A DNA stretch of 40,147 bases from Thiotrichales bacterium (lineage in GTDB: Bacteria > Pseudomonadota > Gammaproteobacteria > HK1), in the NCBI GenBank assembly GCA_026709935.1, contig JAPOSC010000008.1, positions 1 through 40,147 on the forward strand, written 5' to 3'. Below, piece by piece: positions 1-8,977 of the stretch; positions within the stretch are counted from its first letter, which is position 1, and each line of letters opens with the position of its first letter. The notes beneath the pieces were generated by a model, which saw only the letters and a program-made list of their open reading frames with translations, made no database searches and had not been told where the DNA came from. The position numbers and the translations under genes were made by a program.

Positions 1-1635
1 ACCTACTTCGAGTGGATGCGCAACATCGAGGACTGGTGCATCAGCCGCCAGATCTGGTGGGGGCATCGGATCCCCGCCTGGTACGACGGCGACGGCAACG
101 TTTACGTGGGCCGCAGCGAAGACGAAGTCCGCGAGAAGTTCGCGCTGCCGGCCTCGCTCGTCCTCACGCAGGATCCGGACGTGCTCGACACCTGGTACTC
201 GTCGGCGCTGTGGCCATTCTCCACCCTGGGCTGGCCGGAGCGTACCGACCGGCTGGAGACGTTCTATCCCACCACGGTGCTGGTCACCGGCTTCGACATC
301 ATCTTCTTCTGGGTGGCCCGCATGATCATGTTCGGGCTGCGCTTCATGGGCGACGTCCCGTTCCGCGAGGTGTACATCCACGGACTGGTGCGCGACGGCG
401 ACGGCAGCAAGATGTCGAAGTCGAAGGGCAACATCCTCGACCCCCTCGACCTCATCGACGGGATCGACCTCGACGCGCTCATCGCCAAGCGCACCACCGG
501 CCTGATGCAGCCTCAGCTCGCGCCGAAGATCGTCGCGGCAACGCGGCGCCAGTTCCCCGAAGGGATCCCGGCCTACGGCACGGACGCGCTCCGCTTCACG
601 TTCTGCTCGCTCGCCACCCAAGGGCGCGACATCCGCTTCGATCTCGGCCGCATCGAGGGTTACGGCAACTTCTGCAACAAGCTCTGGAACGCCGCCCGGT
701 TCGTACTGCTCAACACGGAAGGGAAGGATTGCGGCACCGGAGCCGGGACCGGGGACGAAAACGGGGACGGCGGCACCGAGCTCGGGCTCCCCGAGCGCTG
801 GATCCGATCGTTGCTGCAGCGCGCGGAACGCGAAACCCGCACCGCGATGGCACAGTACCGACTCGACCTCGCCGCCCAGGCGATCTACGAATTCACCTGG
901 AACGAGTACTGCGACTGGTACCTGGAGCTGTCGAAGACCGTCCTCGCCGATCCGGACGCGGATCCCGCGCGCCGGCGCGGCACCCGCCGGACCCTGGTGC
1001 AGGTTCTGGAGGCGGTGCTGCGGCTCATGCACCCACTGATGCCGTTCGTGACCGAGGAGATCTGGCAGCGCGTGGCGCCGCTCGCGGGCCACACCGGGCC
1101 GTCGATCATGCTGGAACCCTACCCCGCACCCCGCCCGGAGATCGAAGATGCCGAGGCGGTCGAGCACATGGTGTGGCTCAAAAACCTGATCCTCGCGATC
1201 CGCCGCGTCCGCGGCGAGCTCGACCTCCCGCCGGGCCGGAAAGTCCCGGTGGTGCTCGTCGCCCCCTCTCGCACCGAGCGCGATCGGCTTGCGGGCGGCG
1301 CCGAATACGTGCGTGCGCTGGCCCGGGCCGAGACCATCGACATCCGCGAAGCCGGAGAACCACTCCCGAAGTCCGCCACTGCGATCGTCGGTCGTCTGGA
1401 GGTTCTCGTTCCGCTCGAAGGAATCATCGACAAGGACGCGGAGATTGTCCGGCTCGAACGCCAGCTCGACAAACTCGGGAAGAATCTGGAACGCTCGCGG
1501 GCCAAGCTCGGAAACCCGTCGTTCCGCGACCGGGCGCCGGCCGAGGTAGTGGAGAAGGAACGCGGACGGGCCGCGGAGCTTGAATCGTCGGTCGGCAAGC
1601 TGCGGGCGCAACTGGCGACGCTTCGCTCGCTGTAA
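1..1635 (+). CDS. valS: Valyl-tRNA synthetase, C-terminal part (5' end outside window)
   Basis: Class I synthetase that charges tRNA-Val with valine in the cytoplasm. The frame is open from base 1, so the N-terminal Rossmann half and most of the editing domain lie upstream of the window. Visible are the segment following the editing domain ([18 protein letters not shown]), the KMSKS signature as SKMSKSKGN near base 410, the helical anticodon-binding domain, and a C-terminal charged coiled-coil arm (about the last 70 residues, with many Leu, Arg and Glu) typical of ValRS. The stop is TAA at 1633. The next gene, iscR, has its own promoter region and is probably a separate unit. Confidence is high because the family match is continuous. 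Confidence 0.97.
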   Translation, partial: TYFEWMRNIEDWCISRQIWWGHRIPAWYDGDGNVYVGRSEDEVREKFALPASLVLTQDPDVLDTWYSSALWPFSTLGWPERTDRLETFYPTTVLVTGFDIIFFWVARMIMFGLRFMGDVPFREVYIHGLVRDGDGSKMSKSKGNILDPLDLIDGIDLDALIAKRTTGLMQPQLAPKIVAATRRQFPEGIPAYGTDALRFTFCSLATQGRDIRFDLGRIEGYGNFCNKLWNAARFVLLNTEGKDCGTGAGTGDENGDGGTELGLPERWIRSLLQRAERETRTAMAQYRLDLAAQAIYEFTWNEYCDWYLELSKTVLADPDADPARRRGTRRTLVQVLEAVLRLMHPLMPFVTEEIWQRVAPLAGHTGPSIMLEPYPAPRPEIEDAEAVEHMVWLKNLILAIRRVRGELDLPPGRKVPVVLVAPSRTERDRLAGGAEYVRALARAETIDIREAGEPLPKSATAIVGRLEVLVPLEGIIDKDAEIVRLERQLDKLGKNLERSRAKLGNPSFRDRAPAEVVEKERGRAAELESSVGKLRAQLATLRSL

Positions 1636-1641
1636 GGGCGA

Positions 1642-1670
1642 ATACTTGACTGATTTACTCAGTTATGTAG
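1642..1670 (+). promoter_or_regulatory. Probable IscR type-1 operator/promoter of iscR
   Basis: The spacer between valS and iscR holds an AT-rich island, ATACTTGACTGATTTACTCA followed by GTTATGTAG, in otherwise GC-rich DNA. It closely resembles the [2Fe-2S]-IscR (type 1) sites of enterobacterial iscR promoters, which share the ATA-TTGAC and TTTACTC elements. The TTGACT hexamer could also act as a -35 box, although I see no well-spaced -10 box. Autorepression of iscR is the usual role. The comparison is from memory of the consensus, not an alignment. Confidence 0.7.
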
Positions 1671-1704
1671 GCTTCGACGCCATCGGATGTGTCCGGGCGA
1701 TCGA

Positions 1705-2196
1705 ATGCGACTCACCTCCAGAGGCCGCTATGCAGTGACGGCGATGCTCGATCTGGCCCTGCATCATGACGAAGGGCCGGTCGCGCTCGCCGACATCTCG
1801 GCGCGCCAGGGAATCTCGCTCTCGTATCTGGAGCAGCTTTTCTCCCAGTTGCGCAAGCGTGGCCTGGTGGACAGCACGCGAGGTCCGGGTGGCGGGTACC
1901 GTCTGGTCCCGAACCCGGGCGCAATCATGGTGGCCGACGTCATCGGGGCGGTCGACGAAAGCGTGGACAGCACCCGATGTCACGGCAAGGAGAATTGCCA
2001 GGACGACGAGCGCTGCCTCACGCACGATCTATGGACGGATCTCAGCGATCAGATTCACCGGTTTCTGAGTGGGATCGATCTGGCCCAGCTCGTCGAGCGC
2101 CAGCGGGTGCGGGAGGTGGCGCGGCGCCAGCAGCAGGTGGCGGTACGGGTTGAACGCGACACATCAAGGACTCGAATCGCGCAACGGGCGCATTGA
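1705..2196 (+). CDS. iscR: Fe-S cluster regulator IscR (Rrf2 family)
   Basis: Transcription factor that senses Fe-S status by binding a [2Fe-2S] cluster and controls Fe-S biogenesis genes. The protein has 163 residues, almost the length of E. coli IscR. The N-terminal winged helix begins [19 protein letters not shown], which fixes the start at 1705 rather than the upstream in-frame ATG at 1687. Cluster ligands C92, C98, C104 and H107 ([18 protein letters not shown]) match E. coli in position and spacing. A basic tail follows residue 135. The gene is preceded by a probable IscR box and followed after 28 bases by iscA. Notably, iscS and iscU do not follow. Confidence 0.97.
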   Translation: MRLTSRGRYAVTAMLDLALHHDEGPVALADISARQGISLSYLEQLFSQLRKRGLVDSTRGPGGGYRLVPNPGAIMVADVIGAVDESVDSTRCHGKENCQDDERCLTHDLWTDLSDQIHRFLSGIDLAQLVERQRVREVARRQQQVAVRVERDTSRTRIAQRAH

Positions 2197-2224
2197 GCCC
2201 GGCGCGCGCAGCGCGGAGTACACA

Positions 2225-2548
2225 ATGCCCATTACCCTGAGCGATACCGCCGCCGAACGGATTCGGCGGTTCCTCGACGCCCGCGGCGGTGGCGCGGGGC
2301 TCCGGCTCGCGGTGAAGAAGACCGGATGCTCGGGGTTCGCCTACGTGGTGGACCTCGAAGATGTGGTCGGTGAGAACGATCGCATCTTCGAATCGAACGG
2401 TATCCCGGTCATCGTCGACCCGAAGACCCTTCCCATGGTCGACGGCACCCACATCGACTTCGAGCGCGACGGGCTGAACGAGACATTCACCTACGACAAC
2501 CCCAACGTGAAGAGTCTGTGCGGCTGCGGCGAGAGCTTCGGCGTGTGA
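2225..2548 (+). CDS. iscA: A-type Fe-S carrier IscA
   Basis: A-type scaffold/carrier that delivers Fe-S clusters or iron to apoproteins. It has 107 residues, exactly the length of E. coli IscA, with the three conserved cysteines C35 (GCSGF), C99 and C101 (CGCGESF). A GGAG motif seven bases upstream of the ATG supports the start. It is closer to IscA than to ErpA or SufA in overall sequence, though these paralogues are hard to separate by eye. It directly follows iscR, so the desulfurase and scaffold genes normally in between are absent here. ndk starts 26 bases downstream, so the genes may be co-transcribed. Confidence 0.93.
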   Translation: MPITLSDTAAERIRRFLDARGGGAGLRLAVKKTGCSGFAYVVDLEDVVGENDRIFESNGIPVIVDPKTLPMVDGTHIDFERDGLNETFTYDNPNVKSLCGCGESFGV

Positions 2549-2574
2549 AGGCGCGGGGTGAGGAGCAGCACTCA

Positions 2575-3006
2575 ATGACGATGGAACGTACCCTGTCGAT
2601 CATCAAGCCCGACGCGGTCGCGAAGAACGCCATCGGAAAGATCTATGCGCGATTCGAAGCCGCCGGCCTGACGATCGTGGCGGCGCGCATGGTGCACCTG
2701 TCCCGCGAGAGGGCGGAGGCGTTCTACGCCGTGCACCGGGAACGGCCGTTCTTCTCCGAACTGGTCGAATTCATGATCTCCGGGCCGTGCATGGTCCAGG
2801 TGCTGGAAGGCGAGGACGCGATCGCGAAGAATCGCGAGGTGATGGGGGCGACCAATCCGGCCGAGGCGGCCCCCGGCACCATTCGCGCGGATTTCGCGGT
2901 CGAGGTCACCGAGAATGCGGTGCACGGCTCCGACGGCCCCGATACCGCGAAGAACGAGATCGAATTCTTCTTCGGTCCCGAGGACATCTGCCCGCGAACC
3001 CGTTGA
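2575..3006 (+). CDS. ndk: Nucleoside diphosphate kinase
   Basis: Transfers the gamma-phosphate of ATP to nucleoside diphosphates by a phosphohistidine ping-pong mechanism, balancing NTP and dNTP pools. The protein has 143 residues, the standard length. It begins [18 protein letters not shown], aligning with the E. coli N-terminus, which supports the ATG at 2575 even though the frame is open further upstream. The active-site histidine is H117 in NAVHGSD, and the C-terminus ends ICPRTR as in other proteobacterial Ndk proteins. The iscA–ndk–rlmN order is the usual gammaproteobacterial one once the missing isc and hsc genes are skipped. Confidence 0.98.
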   Translation: MTMERTLSIIKPDAVAKNAIGKIYARFEAAGLTIVAARMVHLSRERAEAFYAVHRERPFFSELVEFMISGPCMVQVLEGEDAIAKNREVMGATNPAEAAPGTIRADFAVEVTENAVHGSDGPDTAKNEIEFFFGPEDICPRTR

Positions 3007-3058
3007 CCGGCTGACAGGCCATCATGGGGGCCGCCCATCGGGGAAGGATGTGCACGGA

Positions 3059-4183
3059 ATGTCGGGTACCACCAATCTCCAGCCCACCAATCTGCTGGGG
3101 CTGCCGCGCGAGGGGATGCGGGAGTTCTTCGCATCGCTCGGCGAGAAGCCGTTCCGCGCCACCCAGGTGCTGAAGTGGATTCACCATCGGCACGCATCGA
3201 GCTTCGATGCGATGACTGATCTCGGCAAGTCGCTGCGGGCCCGGCTCGATACCATCGCGGAGATCCGTCCCCCTGCAGTGGCCGCGGATCGGACCTCCAC
3301 CGACGGAACCCGCAAGTGGCTGTTCGCGATCGACAGCCGCAACTGCGTGGAGACGGTGTATATCCCCGACGGACACCGCGGCACCCTGTGTGTCTCCTCG
3401 CAGGTCGGCTGCGCGCTGAACTGCACCTTCTGCGCGACCGCACAGCAGGGATTCAACCGCAACCTCGACGCCGCCGAGATCGTCGGCCAGCTCTGGGCCG
3501 CGCGGCGGCTCCTCGCCGAAGAGGGTCACGAGGGCCCGGACATCACCAACGTGGTGCTCATGGGCATGGGCGAGCCGCTTCTGAATCTCGACAACGTCGT
3601 CCCCGCGCTCGAGCTGATGCTCGATGACCTGGGGTTCGGACTCGCGCGCAAGCGGGTGACGCTGAGCACCGCCGGGGTGGTTCCGGGGATTCGGGCGCTG
3701 GCCCTTCGCTGCCCCGTGAGTCTCGCGGTATCGCTGCACGCGCCCGACGACGCGCTGCGCGACGTCCTGGTGCCGATCAATCGCACCTATCCGATCGACA
3801 TGCTGCTCGCGGCATGCCGGGAGTTCGCCGATGCGCTGCCCCGACAGAAGATCACGTTCGAGTACGTCATGCTCGACGCGGTCAACGACACCCCGGAGCA
3901 TGCACGCCGCCTTGCCCGCCGATTGAGCGGCCTCCCGGCGAAGGTCAATCTCATCCCGTTCAATCCGTTTCCCGGAATCCGCTATCGGAGATCGCCGGCG
4001 GTGGTGGTGGATCGCTTCAGGGACATCCTCATGGCCGCGGGGGTGATAACCATCACCCGCAAGACTCGTGGCGACGACATCGACGCCGCCTGTGGCCAGC
4101 TTGCGGGACGCGTGACGCCACGCAGTCGGCGGGTCGCAAGGCGGCGCGGAGTGCAGGCGGCGCCGGTGTTGCAGGGGGCCTGA
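3059..4183 (+). CDS. rlmN: Dual-specificity RNA methyltransferase RlmN (radical SAM)
   Basis: Radical-SAM enzyme that methylates C2 of A2503 in 23S rRNA and A37 in some tRNAs. It has 374 residues. The [4Fe-4S] ligands are C118, C122 and C125 (CALNCTFC). The C-terminal catalytic cysteine is C345 in [12 protein letters not shown], the residue that forms the methyl-carrying adduct. The start is placed at MSGTTNL because upstream in-frame sequence overlaps ndk and is not RlmN-like. The C-terminal tail after residue 350 is short and basic. rodZ begins four bases after the stop, so the two are very likely one transcript. Confidence 0.97.
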   Translation: MSGTTNLQPTNLLGLPREGMREFFASLGEKPFRATQVLKWIHHRHASSFDAMTDLGKSLRARLDTIAEIRPPAVAADRTSTDGTRKWLFAIDSRNCVETVYIPDGHRGTLCVSSQVGCALNCTFCATAQQGFNRNLDAAEIVGQLWAARRLLAEEGHEGPDITNVVLMGMGEPLLNLDNVVPALELMLDDLGFGLARKRVTLSTAGVVPGIRALALRCPVSLAVSLHAPDDALRDVLVPINRTYPIDMLLAACREFADALPRQKITFEYVMLDAVNDTPEHARRLARRLSGLPAKVNLIPFNPFPGIRYRRSPAVVVDRFRDILMAAGVITITRKTRGDDIDAACGQLAGRVTPRSRRVARRRGVQAAPVLQGA

Positions 4184-4187
4184 ACCG

Positions 4188-5723
4188 ATGGCGGAGAAGA
4201 AGGATCCGCAACTGATCGAACACCTCGATCGCCAGGGCCCGGGCGCATACCTTCGCAACGCCCGCGAAGAGGCGGACATGAATCTCGACGCGGTCGCGAA
4301 CATGCTCCTCCTCAGCCCGAAGACCCTCGAGCTGCTCGAAGCCGATGCCCACGATCGCCTGCCGGCGCCCACCTTCGTGCGCGGCTACCTGCGCGGCTAC
4401 GCCCGGGTGCTGGGGCTTCCCTCCGGGCCCATTCTCGACATGTACAACCGCCAGGGATTCGAACCTCCGCCCCTGAACAACGACGCCACCGAGCCGACCC
4501 AGGCCCACACTTCGGACATTCCGGTTCGGCTCGTCACGTATGCCGTCGCGGTGGCGCTGGTGCTGTTCGTCGGGCTGTGGTGGCACAGTCAGCAGGAGGA
4601 AGGATTCAGCATCGACGGCAGCCTGTTCGACTGGTTGCCGGACACCAGTCGGGACTCGTCACCTCTCACGGCCGAAGAATCCGTGACGTCGCCGGAAGAG
4701 GCGGATGCGAACGAGCCATCCATCGCCACCACCTCCGACGCCATCATCTCCGACGCCACGACCTACGATCCGGCCGAAGAATTGTCGCAGGAGGAACTGC
4801 CGCAGGACGACGAATCCAACGCGCGGCCGCGCGCCGGGGAGACCGACCCCGTACCGACCGACCCCGGACCGGCAGGCACGGCCGTCGCCATGCCGTCGTT
4901 CGAGCCGGTCGCGCCCCCCGGCGCTCTCGAATCCCCCTTCGCTCCATCTTTCGGCGGTAGCCCTTCCGGCGAAGGCGCCCTCTCCGAGGCCGCACCGGCG
5001 GGCACCGAAGCGGAAGTCGCGACCGTCACCGGGGGACCACCGGGCGCAGACACCGCGCCCGGGAGCGGAGTGTCCGCGGACACGGCCTTGCCGACGACCA
5101 CCGACGATACCCCTTCGACCGAGGCTCTGCCGGGTGGAGCGCCCGCGTCGGTGGACGGGGAGGCGCTCGCAACGCAGGAAGCGCAGCCCGAGGCGATCGC
5201 CGGGATCGATCGTGGAGCCGATCCTGGAGTCGAAGACGGGAGCGTCCCGATCCCGGAAGGAGTCGGCGCCGCGGACTCGGCGGACGAAGCGGCGGACGTG
5301 TCGATTGCCGATGCGGCCGCGACGGAGACGGAACGAGCCCCCCCGGACGCCCCCGCCGGTTCCACCGTCACGGCCGCCGGCGCCGTACAGTCGGGGTTGG
5401 TCCTGGAATTCGCACACGAATCGTGGGTCGAAGTCTATGACCGCGAGCGGGTCCGTCTGTATTTCAATCTCGTTCAACCCGGAAGAGTGCTCAGCTTCGA
5501 CGGCCCGCGGCCGTTCGACGTCCTGCTCGGATACAGCAAGGACGCTCAGGTGACGATCGACGGGCAGGCATTCGATATCGCGCCCTTCACCACACACGGA
5601 GTCTCCCGCTTCAGTATCGGCTCGGAGAGCGCAGGCGGTGCCACTGGCGCGGACCCCGACGGCACCACGATGTCGGTCGCTTCCGAGTCGCCGGCGGAAT
5701 CCTCTCTGGTCCCGGACCAATGA
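4188..5723 (+). CDS. rodZ: RodZ-like cytoskeletal/cell-shape protein with a very long linker
   Basis: Bitopic inner-membrane protein that links MreB to the elongation machinery. Residues about 18–88 are a cytoplasmic helix-turn-helix (HTH_25 type) domain with the motif FVRGYLRGYARVLGL. Residues about 114–132 form one membrane helix (RLVTYAVAVALVLFVGLWW). About 270 periplasmic residues then follow, rich in Ala, Pro, Asp, Glu, Ser and Thr. The RodZ C-terminal beta domain (DUF4115 type) starts near residue 402 with EFAHESWVEVYD. At 511 residues it is much longer than E. coli RodZ (337), and the extra length is nearly all linker. The stop overlaps the hisS start as ATGA; ispG, which often lies between them, is absent. 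Confidence 0.93.
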   Translation: MAEKKDPQLIEHLDRQGPGAYLRNAREEADMNLDAVANMLLLSPKTLELLEADAHDRLPAPTFVRGYLRGYARVLGLPSGPILDMYNRQGFEPPPLNNDATEPTQAHTSDIPVRLVTYAVAVALVLFVGLWWHSQQEEGFSIDGSLFDWLPDTSRDSSPLTAEESVTSPEEADANEPSIATTSDAIISDATTYDPAEELSQEELPQDDESNARPRAGETDPVPTDPGPAGTAVAMPSFEPVAPPGALESPFAPSFGGSPSGEGALSEAAPAGTEAEVATVTGGPPGADTAPGSGVSADTALPTTTDDTPSTEALPGGAPASVDGEALATQEAQPEAIAGIDRGADPGVEDGSVPIPEGVGAADSADEAADVSIADAAATETERAPPDAPAGSTVTAAGAVQSGLVLEFAHESWVEVYDRERVRLYFNLVQPGRVLSFDGPRPFDVLLGYSKDAQVTIDGQAFDIAPFTTHGVSRFSIGSESAGGATGADPDGTTMSVASESPAESSLVPDQ

Positions 5724-7003
5724 GTGCCATCCGGGCCATCCGGGCCGTACGCGGCATGAACGACATCCTGCCGGACGTAATCGGCGCCTGGCATCACGTC
5801 GAGCGGAACGCGCGCGACCTGCTGGCCGCGTATGGATACGAAGAGATCCGCCCACCCATGGTGGAGCGTACCGAGCTGTTCCGGCGCTCGATCGGGGAGG
5901 TGACGGATATCGTCGAAAAGGAGATGTACACCTTCGACGACCGCAACAGCGAGAGCCTCACCTTGCGCCCGGAGTGCACCGCGAGCGTGGTGCGCGCCGC
6001 CGTCGAGCATGGCCTCCTGCGCACCCCGGGACGCCGGATGTGGGCAATGGGGCCAATGTTCCGGTACGAACGGCCCCAGAAGGGCCGGTACCGCCAGTTT
6101 CACCAGATCGACGTCGAGATCTTCGGCGTGGCGGCGCCGAGCGCGGAGGCGGAGCTCATCGTGCTGACCCGGCGCCTGTGGAGGGCGCTGGGAATCAACG
6201 GACTCACCCTGGAGCTCAACTCGCTCGGCAGTCCCGACATCCAGGCCCGCTACCGCGCCCGACTCGTCGACCACTTCTCCGCGCATTCGTCCGCGCTCGA
6301 CGCAGACAGCCAGCGTCGCATCCGGACGAATCCGTTGCGGATCCTCGACTCGAAGAACCCCGCCATGCAGGGCCTGATCGAGGAAGCGCCGCGCATCGTC
6401 GAAGAACTCGACGCCGATGCCCGCGCACACTTCGACGAGCTACTCGCCATGCTCGACGAAGCGGGGGTTCCATACCGGTTGAACCACCGACTGGTACGCG
6501 GTCTCGACTACTACACCGGAACCGTGTTCGAATGGACGACGGACGCGCTGGGCGCCCAGGGCGCGGTGTGCGGCGGCGGGCGCTACGACAATCTCGTGGC
6601 CGAGATCGGAGGGGCCGCGACCCCGGCCATCGGGTTCGCGATCGGGCTGGAGCGGCTCGTCGCGCTCCTCGAGGTCCAGTCGGTCGAGCTTCCGGTCGTC
6701 GCACCGCACGCCTATCTCGCGTCGGCCGGAACGCGCGCCGCGATTCTCGCGCACGCCGTGGCCGAGCGCCTGCGCGATGCAGTGCCGGATTTGCGGCTGG
6801 TCGTCGACGCGGGCTCCGGAAGCTTCAAGGCGAAGCTCAAGCGGGCGGACCGCTGCGGTGCGCGCATCGCGTTGCTCCTTGGAGAGGAAGAGGCACGCGT
6901 CGGCCAAATGGCGGTGAAGGACCTGCGGTCGCGGGAGCCGCAGTCGGTGGTGGCGATCGACGAACTGGCCGGTCTCGTTGCCCGGAGTATGGGCGCCGGG
7001 TAG
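5720..7003 (+). CDS. hisS: Histidyl-tRNA synthetase
   Basis: Class II synthetase that charges tRNA-His. It has 427 residues, close to the family norm. Class II motifs are clear: TLRPECTASVVRA and the motif 2 region RYERPQKGRYRQFHQIDVE, the histidine-specific segments GLDYYTGTVFEW and GGRYDNL, and motif 3 as AIGFAIGLERL. A C-terminal anticodon-binding domain follows. The ATG overlaps the rodZ stop codon, implying translational coupling. The order hisS–yfgM–bamB–der is conserved in gammaproteobacteria and supports the identification. Confidence 0.98.
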   Translation: MSAIRAIRAVRGMNDILPDVIGAWHHVERNARDLLAAYGYEEIRPPMVERTELFRRSIGEVTDIVEKEMYTFDDRNSESLTLRPECTASVVRAAVEHGLLRTPGRRMWAMGPMFRYERPQKGRYRQFHQIDVEIFGVAAPSAEAELIVLTRRLWRALGINGLTLELNSLGSPDIQARYRARLVDHFSAHSSALDADSQRRIRTNPLRILDSKNPAMQGLIEEAPRIVEELDADARAHFDELLAMLDEAGVPYRLNHRLVRGLDYYTGTVFEWTTDALGAQGAVCGGGRYDNLVAEIGGAATPAIGFAIGLERLVALLEVQSVELPVVAPHAYLASAGTRAAILAHAVAERLRDAVPDLRLVVDAGSGSFKAKLKRADRCGARIALLLGEEEARVGQMAVKDLRSREPQSVVAIDELAGLVARSMGAG

Positions 7004-7032
7004 CGCACGGATCCGCTCAAAGGAGAATCACG

Positions 7033-7674
7033 GTGGCGGGCGAAGAAGAACAGGTCGAAGCGCTGAAGAAGTGGTGGTCGGAGAACGGCAAGAGCACGCT
7101 CGCCGGTCTCGGGATCGGTTTGGCGGCGATCGTCGGATGGCAGTCCTGGCAGACCTCGGAGCGCTCGCAGGCCGAGCTCGCATCCGCGCGCTACGAGCAG
7201 CTCGTCAAAGACGCGGCCGCCGAAAGACACGCGCAAGTGCTGTCTCAGGCCGAGGCCCTGGCCGAGGAATTCCCCGATTCGGCGTACGCCTCGCTCGCAT
7301 CCCTGATTGCCGCCCGGGCTGCGGTTCGCAACGGCGACCCCGACAACGCTAGGCAGCATCTGCAACGGGTTGCAGAGCACGCGGCGTTCCCCGAGCTCGT
7401 TCCCATCGCCCGGTTGCGGCTCGCCCGTTTGATGATCGAGGCTCGCGAATACGACAGCGCACTGGCCGAGCTCGGCCGGATCGAATCTGCGGCCTTTCAG
7501 GGCCGGGTCAGGGAGCTGCAGGGCGACATCCAGCACGCCCGAGGCGACAGCGCCGCCGCCCGGGAGTCATGGGAAACCTTGCTTGCCGACGCCGAGCTTT
7601 CGCTGCCGACCCGCACTCGGATTCGGATGAAGCTCGACGATCTCGGTGAGTACACATCTCCACCGCCCGGTTGA
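7033..7674 (+). CDS. yfgM: YfgM family inner-membrane chaperone-associated protein
   Basis: YfgM is a bitopic inner-membrane protein that associates with PpiD and the Sec translocon and assists periplasmic protein traffic. The protein here has 213 residues. A short charged cytoplasmic segment (EEEQVEALKKWWSENGK) precedes a membrane helix at about residues 18–36, followed by a periplasmic TPR-like helical domain rich in Ala, Leu and Arg. The start is GTG at 7033, supported by AGGAGA eight bases upstream; the same frame is open far upstream inside hisS but does not look like protein. Its place between hisS and bamB matches the standard order. Confidence 0.92.
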   Translation: MAGEEEQVEALKKWWSENGKSTLAGLGIGLAAIVGWQSWQTSERSQAELASARYEQLVKDAAAERHAQVLSQAEALAEEFPDSAYASLASLIAARAAVRNGDPDNARQHLQRVAEHAAFPELVPIARLRLARLMIEAREYDSALAELGRIESAAFQGRVRELQGDIQHARGDSAAARESWETLLADAELSLPTRTRIRMKLDDLGEYTSPPPG

Positions 7675-7690
7675 CCGGGACGGACCCACG

Positions 7691-8887
7691 ATGCGCGATA
7701 CGCACAACGTCCAGCCTGCGAGCCAGCGCATGGTGTTCGCCCTGGCCGCCATTCTCACCGCGACCATTGCCCTCTCGGGCTGCGGCGCCCTCACCGGGTT
7801 TCTGGGAGACGAGGAGGACGAGCTGGCGCCGGCCGAGCTCGAATCGTTCGAACCGGCGGCCAGCATCAGGACGCTGTGGAGTCGCCGGGTCGCCTCCGGC
7901 GAAGGCAACCAGCAGCTCGACCTTCGAGCGGTACTGGCCGGAGGCCGGCTGTTTGCGGCCGGACACGACGGCGATGTCGGGGCGTATGACCCGTCCACCG
8001 GCGAGCGGCTCTGGGAGACCGACACCGGCCAGCCCCTCTCCGGAGGCCCCGGCGCGGGAAACGGTCTCGTCGTGGTGGGCGACAGCGCCGGCGGAGTGGT
8101 GGCGCTGTCCAGCACGGACGGTGCCGTCGCGTGGCGCGCTCGATTGACGAGCGAGGTACTGTCTGCCCCCGCGGTCGGGGAACGGATCGTGGCCGTGCGC
8201 ACCGTCGACGGAAAGCTCTGGGGACTCGACGCCGCGAGCGGGGCTCAGGTCTGGGTGTACGACCGTACCGTGCCCGCTCTGTCCCTGCGCGGAACCAGCG
8301 CTCCCGTCATTGCCGACGAGGCGGTGGTCGCCGGATTCGACAGCGGCCACCTGGCTGCGATCTCGCTCGACGACGGACAGCTCCTCTGGGAATTCCAGGT
8401 CGCGGTTCCCACCGGCCAGACGGAGCTGGAGCGCCTCGCCGACATGGACGCAGATCCGGTCGTTTCGGACGGGACCGTGTACGCGGCCGCGTTCCAAGGT
8501 CGCATCGCTGCCTTCGAACTGCGCACCGGCCGGCCGCGGTGGCAGCGGGATCTGTCGTCGTACGCGGGCATCGGCATTGGCCAGCGGCTGATCTACGTCA
8601 CCGACGAGGAGAGTCATGTCTGGGCATTCGACCGCGGGACCGGCGCGTCGCTGTGGCGTCAGGACGGGCTCGCACGACGCGGGGTGACCCGGCCGGTGGA
8701 GTTCGGGGGCCACGTCGTCGTCGCGGACTCCGAAGGGTACATCCACTGGCTCGACATCGATGACGGCCGCTTCGCCGCCCGCACCCGCGCTGGTGGCGGT
8801 GCGGTCACCGCCCCCCCTGTGACTGGCGGGAACGCCCTATATATCCTCGGCGGGAGCGGCACGCTCACCTCCTTCGCCCGTCCCTGA
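7691..8887 (+). CDS. bamB: Outer-membrane assembly lipoprotein BamB
   Basis: Lipoprotein subunit of the BAM complex, which inserts beta-barrel proteins into the outer membrane. It has about 398 residues. A lipoprotein signal peptide (FALAAILTATIALSGC) gives a lipobox LSGC about 33 residues in. The mature protein is a PQQ-type beta-propeller with repeated blades such as VGAYDPSTGERLWETDTG and VVALSSTDGAVAWRARL. The start could be ATG 7646, 7691 or 7730; 7691 avoids overlap with yfgM and leaves a normal signal peptide. The last strand (YILGGSGTLTSF) closes the propeller. yfgM, bamB and der probably form one unit. Confidence 0.95.
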   Translation: MRDTHNVQPASQRMVFALAAILTATIALSGCGALTGFLGDEEDELAPAELESFEPAASIRTLWSRRVASGEGNQQLDLRAVLAGGRLFAAGHDGDVGAYDPSTGERLWETDTGQPLSGGPGAGNGLVVVGDSAGGVVALSSTDGAVAWRARLTSEVLSAPAVGERIVAVRTVDGKLWGLDAASGAQVWVYDRTVPALSLRGTSAPVIADEAVVAGFDSGHLAAISLDDGQLLWEFQVAVPTGQTELERLADMDADPVVSDGTVYAAAFQGRIAAFELRTGRPRWQRDLSSYAGIGIGQRLIYVTDEESHVWAFDRGTGASLWRQDGLARRGVTRPVEFGGHVVVADSEGYIHWLDIDDGRFAARTRAGGGAVTAPPVTGGNALYILGGSGTLTSFARP

Positions 8888-8977
8888 CGAGCCCGGAAAC
8901 TTCCCCGACTCGCGAAGCGAGGGCGCGGCGCCATTCCTCGTGCACCGGGGTCGGACAAACACTTCGGACGTGAGCCC

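Noticed and set aside
5638..7032. Upstream extension of the yfgM frame through hisS
   Set aside because: The region is an alternative frame of hisS. YfgM similarity starts at the GTG at 7033, which has a good ribosome-binding site.
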